Source: Anomaloglossus baeobatrachus
Lineage: Eukaryota > Chordata > Amphibia > Anura > Aromobatidae
Assembly (NCBI RefSeq): GCF_048569485.1
Contig: NW_027445261.1
Span: 62,001 to 126,000 of the forward strand
Reading direction: 5' to 3'
DNA: 64,000 nt
Shown: positions 60,200 to 64,000 of the stretch, piece after piece
Position numbering within the stretch: the stretch's first letter is position 1
Layout of the letters: each line of letters starts with the position of its first letter
Position numbers and translations under genes: made by a program
The notes under the pieces: generated by a model
Seen by the model: only the letters and a program-made list of their open reading frames with translations
Database searches by the model: none
What the model was told of the DNA's origin: nothing

Positions 60200-61860
60200 T
60201 GGGCTGGGTCCCTACCCGGCTGGGTAGGGCGTTGTGGGGGGTTTGTCTATCTCCGTTTGAGGTGAGTTTGTTTAAGTTAGCCTTTTCTTTGGCGTTTTTT
60301 GGAGCCCTGCGGGTTGGGGAGTTGGTATCGCCCAGTAAGGCGTTCCCCGGGGGCTTGGATTGGGGTGACATTATGTCAGTGGAAAACGGAGTTGAATTTT
60401 GGATTAGGAAATCGAAAACTGATCAGAGAGGTGTGGGTAGACTAGTCCGTTTGGGGATGGTTGTGGCATCTGATATGTGCCCGTTCAAGTGTCTCGGGAA
60501 TTTTCAACAGATCCGTCCGAAGGTGGATGGCCCCTTATTACATATATCTTTTTATCGAGATACCAATTTGTGAGTGTTTTTAGGGCATGTTTGAAGTCGT
60601 TGGGGTTAGATCCGAAGTCTTTCGGATTGGGGCAGCGACGAAGGCCTCTATATGCGGCCTACCGGAGGAGACAGTTAAGCAGATTGGTAGGTGGAAGTCG
60701 CAGCGCTTTAAGTCGTATGTACGTCCCCAGGTGGTTGTTGGCAATTGAGGGGAAAAGGGGGGGGGTATTAGGGTATTAGGGTAGCAATGGGGGAGGTGAG
60801 AGTGTGTGTTTTTTGTCAATTTGGTTTGGTGAGGCAATAAAATGGTGTCGTCTGTACATTTTGTATTGCAGAAGCACCCCCCCTTCCTTCCCTGGTCTGG
60901 ATCCTTGGCCACTCTTATGTGTATTGGGGAGCCCGACGAGCGGACGCGAGATGGAACTGGAGACAGCTAGGTTTTGAGAAAGACCTGGCTCTCGTGCGAT
61001 GGCTCGGTGTTCGGGGGTTAGGGTGCAGGAGGTGCATAGATACGCCCGGTTGGACAGACCTCCTGACATCTTAGTGTTGCATGCCGGGGGGAATGATTTG
61101 GGTGGGCGTCCTTTTCGAATCTTGATAAAGGACATCAAACATGATTTGTTACGGTTATGGGTGTCGTTTCCAGGTCTAACGATAGTCTGGTCGGAGATAG
61201 TAGCGAGAAAGAGTTGGCAGAAAGCGCGGTCAGTTGACAGGTTGAACAAGGCGCGGGCGAAGGTTAATAGGGCGATCTCGAAGTTTGTTAGTCGGAACGG
61301 GGGTATAGCAATACGGCATGTTGAGTTGGAAAGGACGGAAGAGGAATTTTGGTTGGCTAACGGGGTACACCTTAATGCGGTGGGAACTGACTTATGGGCT
61401 CTTGGCTTGCAGGGAAGTATTAAGAGGGCCCTTTGGTTGCGGGGGGTCTCAGGCACTTGAAGGGTTTCAAGGTGCCTTCGTTGTGGTGTTGTTTATTGGT
61501 GGGTCCTTGAAGTTGGTTTAAAATTGGTTCGGGGATTCATCCGGGTATGGATCCCCTCATTGGCAGAATTGATGGTCCCCTGGTGATTTTGGGGGGGAAC
61601 CCCGACGGGGTATGTCGGGGCCCCTGGGGGTGTGGTTGGGGTTGACGGAGGATTAACCCTTATAATTTGGTGCTCCTGAGCCAGTGTGGGTAACGGCTGG
61701 GAGCAAGTTGAGGTTTTTTATTGCTCGGTTATGGGAATCACCAGGGTTTTGGTAGCTTCAAGGACCTTACCACATTGCAAATTTAATTGGTTATGTATTC
61801 TTGTTAATAAAATGGCTGCTATGGCCAAAATTATCCAAAGATAAATTTGTGTCTGTGTAA
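60200..61860 (+). mobile_element. Tyrosine-recombinase retroelement (Ngaro/DIRS-like) 3' part, fossil
   Basis: The first part (60,240-60,760) reads as a tyrosine recombinase (AFFGALRVGELVSPSK, then RKSKTDQRGVGRLV). The second part (about 60,890-61,455) is an SGNH hydrolase domain with GHS, GGND and GVHLN blocks. The tail holds 'aataaaatggctgctatggcc' sequence near 61,806, typical of vertebrate YR retroelement ends as far as I recall. No reverse transcriptase is in the window. The piece is degenerate, with several breaks, and its left edge is cut against the hAT element. Confidence 0.75.
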
Positions 61861-61986
61861 TTACTTTTAAATAAGAAATGGGAATGGAGGTGTGGGGTAT
61901 GAAAGGAAGACCGGAGTCAACAATTCCAGGGTCAAGCATGTTTATTTGCGTAAGCTTCGTTCCAGAGTAGAAAGGGTAAGAGTGCC

Positions 61987-62495
61987 TTTCAGAATTCGAA
62001 GTGGTCAGACTGTACGGACCACCAATAACTGCAGGAGAGCTTGAACATCTTCCCATGGATTTGCGACATCCTCCCTCATCAGTTACGTAGGTAAGCAGGT
62101 TCTCAGCATTGCAGCCCATTTGTTGTCTTAAGTTAGTTAAGCGGGGTTAACTAACCTGTCAGTTCAGCCTCAGGTCTAAAGCAGAGGCCTGGACTCCACT
62201 CCTTACTCCTCACTCCACAACTCTCCTTAAAAACAACTGACTCCTTTTTCCTGCCCCGGGGTCTCCAGACCCCTAGGTGGGCGTTTCCTTCCGTCTGGTC
62301 CTGCCCACTGGTGTGCCTGTCTTTCCCTAGGGGAGGTGACTAGGGTTTTCTGGTTGGCTTTGTGTGACTTAGGTGAGGGAAGTTGTTATGCGGGGGCCTA
62401 TGTGTGACTATCTGCAGTGTCAGGGCGTCACATATGTATGTGTGTATGTCTGCTAAAGGAATCCGCACCGTCATATTTACAAACACAAAATTTTG
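61987..62495. repeat. Left arm of inverted repeat, LTR-like
   Basis: The reverse complement of 63,492-64,000 at very high identity by eye. A TGTGACGCCCTG-type LTR start is seen on the minus strand at 62,432. About 60 bases beyond that start ('caaaattttgtgtttg') are shared too, so the repeat is not just two LTRs. The arm may extend further left than 61,987, because its partner leaves the window. Confidence 0.92.
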
Positions 62496-62694
62496 CAGAC
62501 ACCTCATGTGACTCAGGGAACGTTGTAGACTATGTTTTAACAGGAATATTTAACCTTTACAGTTACTCTCCAAAAAACCTGCCTCCATTAAACTGAATGG
62601 AGGTGGGAGCTGCAAGTTATTAATAGCAGCTGTGATTGGTTGCTATAGGAACAAAGGACATTCATAGTATAAGAAGCTTATGTGTGAGATAATA
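62496..62694. other. Unassigned spacer inside the inverted repeat
   Basis: AT-rich and unique in this window. It includes 'agctgtgattggttgctata' near 62,627. No gene is seen. Confidence 0.4.
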
Positions 62695-63385
62695 TGATGT
62701 CAGTGGGGAGACAGATAGAGAGAGACAGACACAGACTGAGAGACAAACAGACAGAGACAGATAGGCATAGACAGACAGGGAAAGAGACAGAGACAAACAG
62801 ACAGAGGCAGACAGGGAAAGAGACAGACAGAGATAGACAGGGAAAAAAGGCAGACAGACAGAGACAGAGAAAGAGACAGAGGCAGATAGGGAAACAGACA
62901 AAGACAAACATACAGAGACAGGCAGGAGAAAAGGCAGACCGACAGGGAAACAGACAGACAGGGGAAGAGACAGACAGAGAGAGACAGACAGATAGAGACA
63001 GACAAAGAAATACAGAGATAGACAGGGAAAGAGACAAACGGGGAATGAGTCAGACAGAGAGAGACAAAGAGAGACAGGCAGAGAGAGACAGGGAAAGAGA
63101 CAGACAAGGGAAGAGACAGACAAAGAAATACAGAGACAGACAGGGGAAGAGACAGACAGGGGAAGAGACAGACAGGGGAAGAGACAGACAGACAGACAGG
63201 GAAAGAGACAGACCTGGAAAAGAGACAGACCTGGAAAAGAGACAGACAGACATAGAAACAGACAGCCACAAAGAGAGAAAGACAGACAGACACAGAGAGA
63301 CAGACAGAGATAGAGAGACAGACAGACATGGATAGAGATAGAGACACACAGAGACAGACAGATGACAGAGACTGGGAGAGAGACA
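62695..63385 (+). repeat. GACA-rich degenerate microsatellite
   Basis: About 690 bp made of GACA, GATA, GAGA and GGAAA blocks, purine-rich on the plus strand with few T. Longer sub-repeats occur, such as 'gacaggggaagagaca' several times at 63,140-63,190. The long minus-strand frames full of Ser, Leu, Cys and Val are products of the repeat and not proteins. Confidence 0.95.
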
Positions 63386-63491
63386 GACAGAAGCATAAAT
63401 CCCTAACTAAAACTTAACATTTAATGATAGTTTTAAAAGGTAAAAAAACACAAATCATGTAAATAGAATGACTCTCTTCTGTGCATAGAGT

Positions 63492-64000
63492 CAAAATTTT
63501 GTGTTTGTAAATATGACGGTGCGGATTCCTTTAGCAGACATACACACATACATATGTGACGCCCTGACACTGCAGGTAGTCACACATAGGCCCCCGCATA
63601 ACAACTTCCCTCACCTAAGTCACACAAAGCCAACCAGAAAACCCTAGTCACCTCCCCCAGGGAAAGACAGGCACACCAGTGGGCAGGACCAGACGGAAGG
63701 AAACGCCCACCTAAGGGTCTGGAGACCCCGGGGCAGGAAAAAGGAGTCAGTTGTTTTTAAGGAGAGTTGTGGAGTGAGGAGTAAGGAGTGGAGTCCAGGC
63801 CTCTGCTTTAGACCTGAGGCTGAACTGACAGGTTAGTTAACCCCGCTTAACTAACTTAAGACAACAAATGGGCTGCAATGCTGAGAACCTGCTTACCTAC
63901 GTAACTGATGAGGGAGTATGTCGCAAATCCATGGGAAGATGTTCAAGCTCTCCTGCAGTTCTTGGTGGTCCGTACAGTCCGACCACTTCGAATTCTGAAA
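63492..64000. repeat. Right arm of inverted repeat, LTR-like, reaches window edge
   Basis: Pairs with 61,987-62,495. An LTR-like start, TGTGACGCCCTG, is at 63,555 and reads rightwards, away from the left copy, so the two copies face outward from the microsatellite. The end is not visible. Confidence 0.92.

Noticed and set aside
62662-63396. Ser/Leu/Cys/Val-rich open frames up to 244 aa, and a charged 213-aa frame on the plus strand
   Set aside because: They are translations of the GACA-rich microsatellite. Several frames on both strands are open at once because the repeat lacks stop codons.

Overview
The window looks like a repeat-dense stretch of an anuran amphibian genome. The one gene that points to a clade is a U2 snRNA copy on the minus strand near 53 kb. 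Its body matches the frog form of U2 rather than the mammalian form. The transposon mix fits too: Penelope-like elements, Ty3/gypsy with frog-type LTR-like ends, a tyrosine-recombinase retroelement with an SGNH hydrolase, and hAT. I see no complete host protein gene. All family names come from motif recognition, because no database search was possible.

Positions 1-39,036 are satellite DNA in two related subfamilies. Satellite A (1-16,444) is about 88 head-to-tail copies of a 187-bp unit with one HindIII site each. Satellite B (16,445-39,036) has 186/189-bp units with one XhoI site each, largely arranged as roughly 375-bp dimers. B runs on the plus strand to 27,470, flips to the minus strand to about 38,919, and flips back for a last partial unit. 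The minus block holds a 2,619-bp (14-monomer) segment present about twice in tandem.

The satellite ends at a head-to-tail tandem of a Penelope-like element (PLE). A 5'-truncated copy (39,046-40,916) is followed by what looks like a whole copy (40,917-44,800). The whole copy encodes a coiled-coil ORF1 and an 809-aa reverse transcriptase with a GIY-YIG endonuclease. The two ORFs overlap by ATGA, and a hammerhead-ribozyme-like fold lies near the 3' end. The PLE abuts the inside of a degenerate Ty3/gypsy pol region (44,801-47,846) with an LTR-like tail.

From 49 to 55 kb lies a nest of gypsy and LINE pieces. It includes a roughly 740-bp-arm inverted repeat built from gypsy and PLE fragments (49,749-51,907). 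It also includes a U2 snRNA gene (52,873-53,248) split by a 188-bp insert that looks like the 3' end of a non-LTR retrotransposon, with the U2 3' box still present. Two spliceable exons of a KMT5A/SETD8-like SET-domain gene (55,251-55,527, minus) run into a fossil gypsy integrase piece. After this come a second PLE-type terminal region with another hammerhead-like fold, a 562-bp MITE, a truncated hAT transposase (58,520-60,180), a tyrosine-recombinase (Ngaro/DIRS-like) fossil, and an inverted repeat with arms of at least 509 bp around a GACA-rich microsatellite (62,695-63,385).

The strongest leads are the split U2 gene, the SET-domain exons, the ATGA-coupled PLE with its hammerhead-like fold, the orientation switches in the satellite, and the two large inverted repeats.
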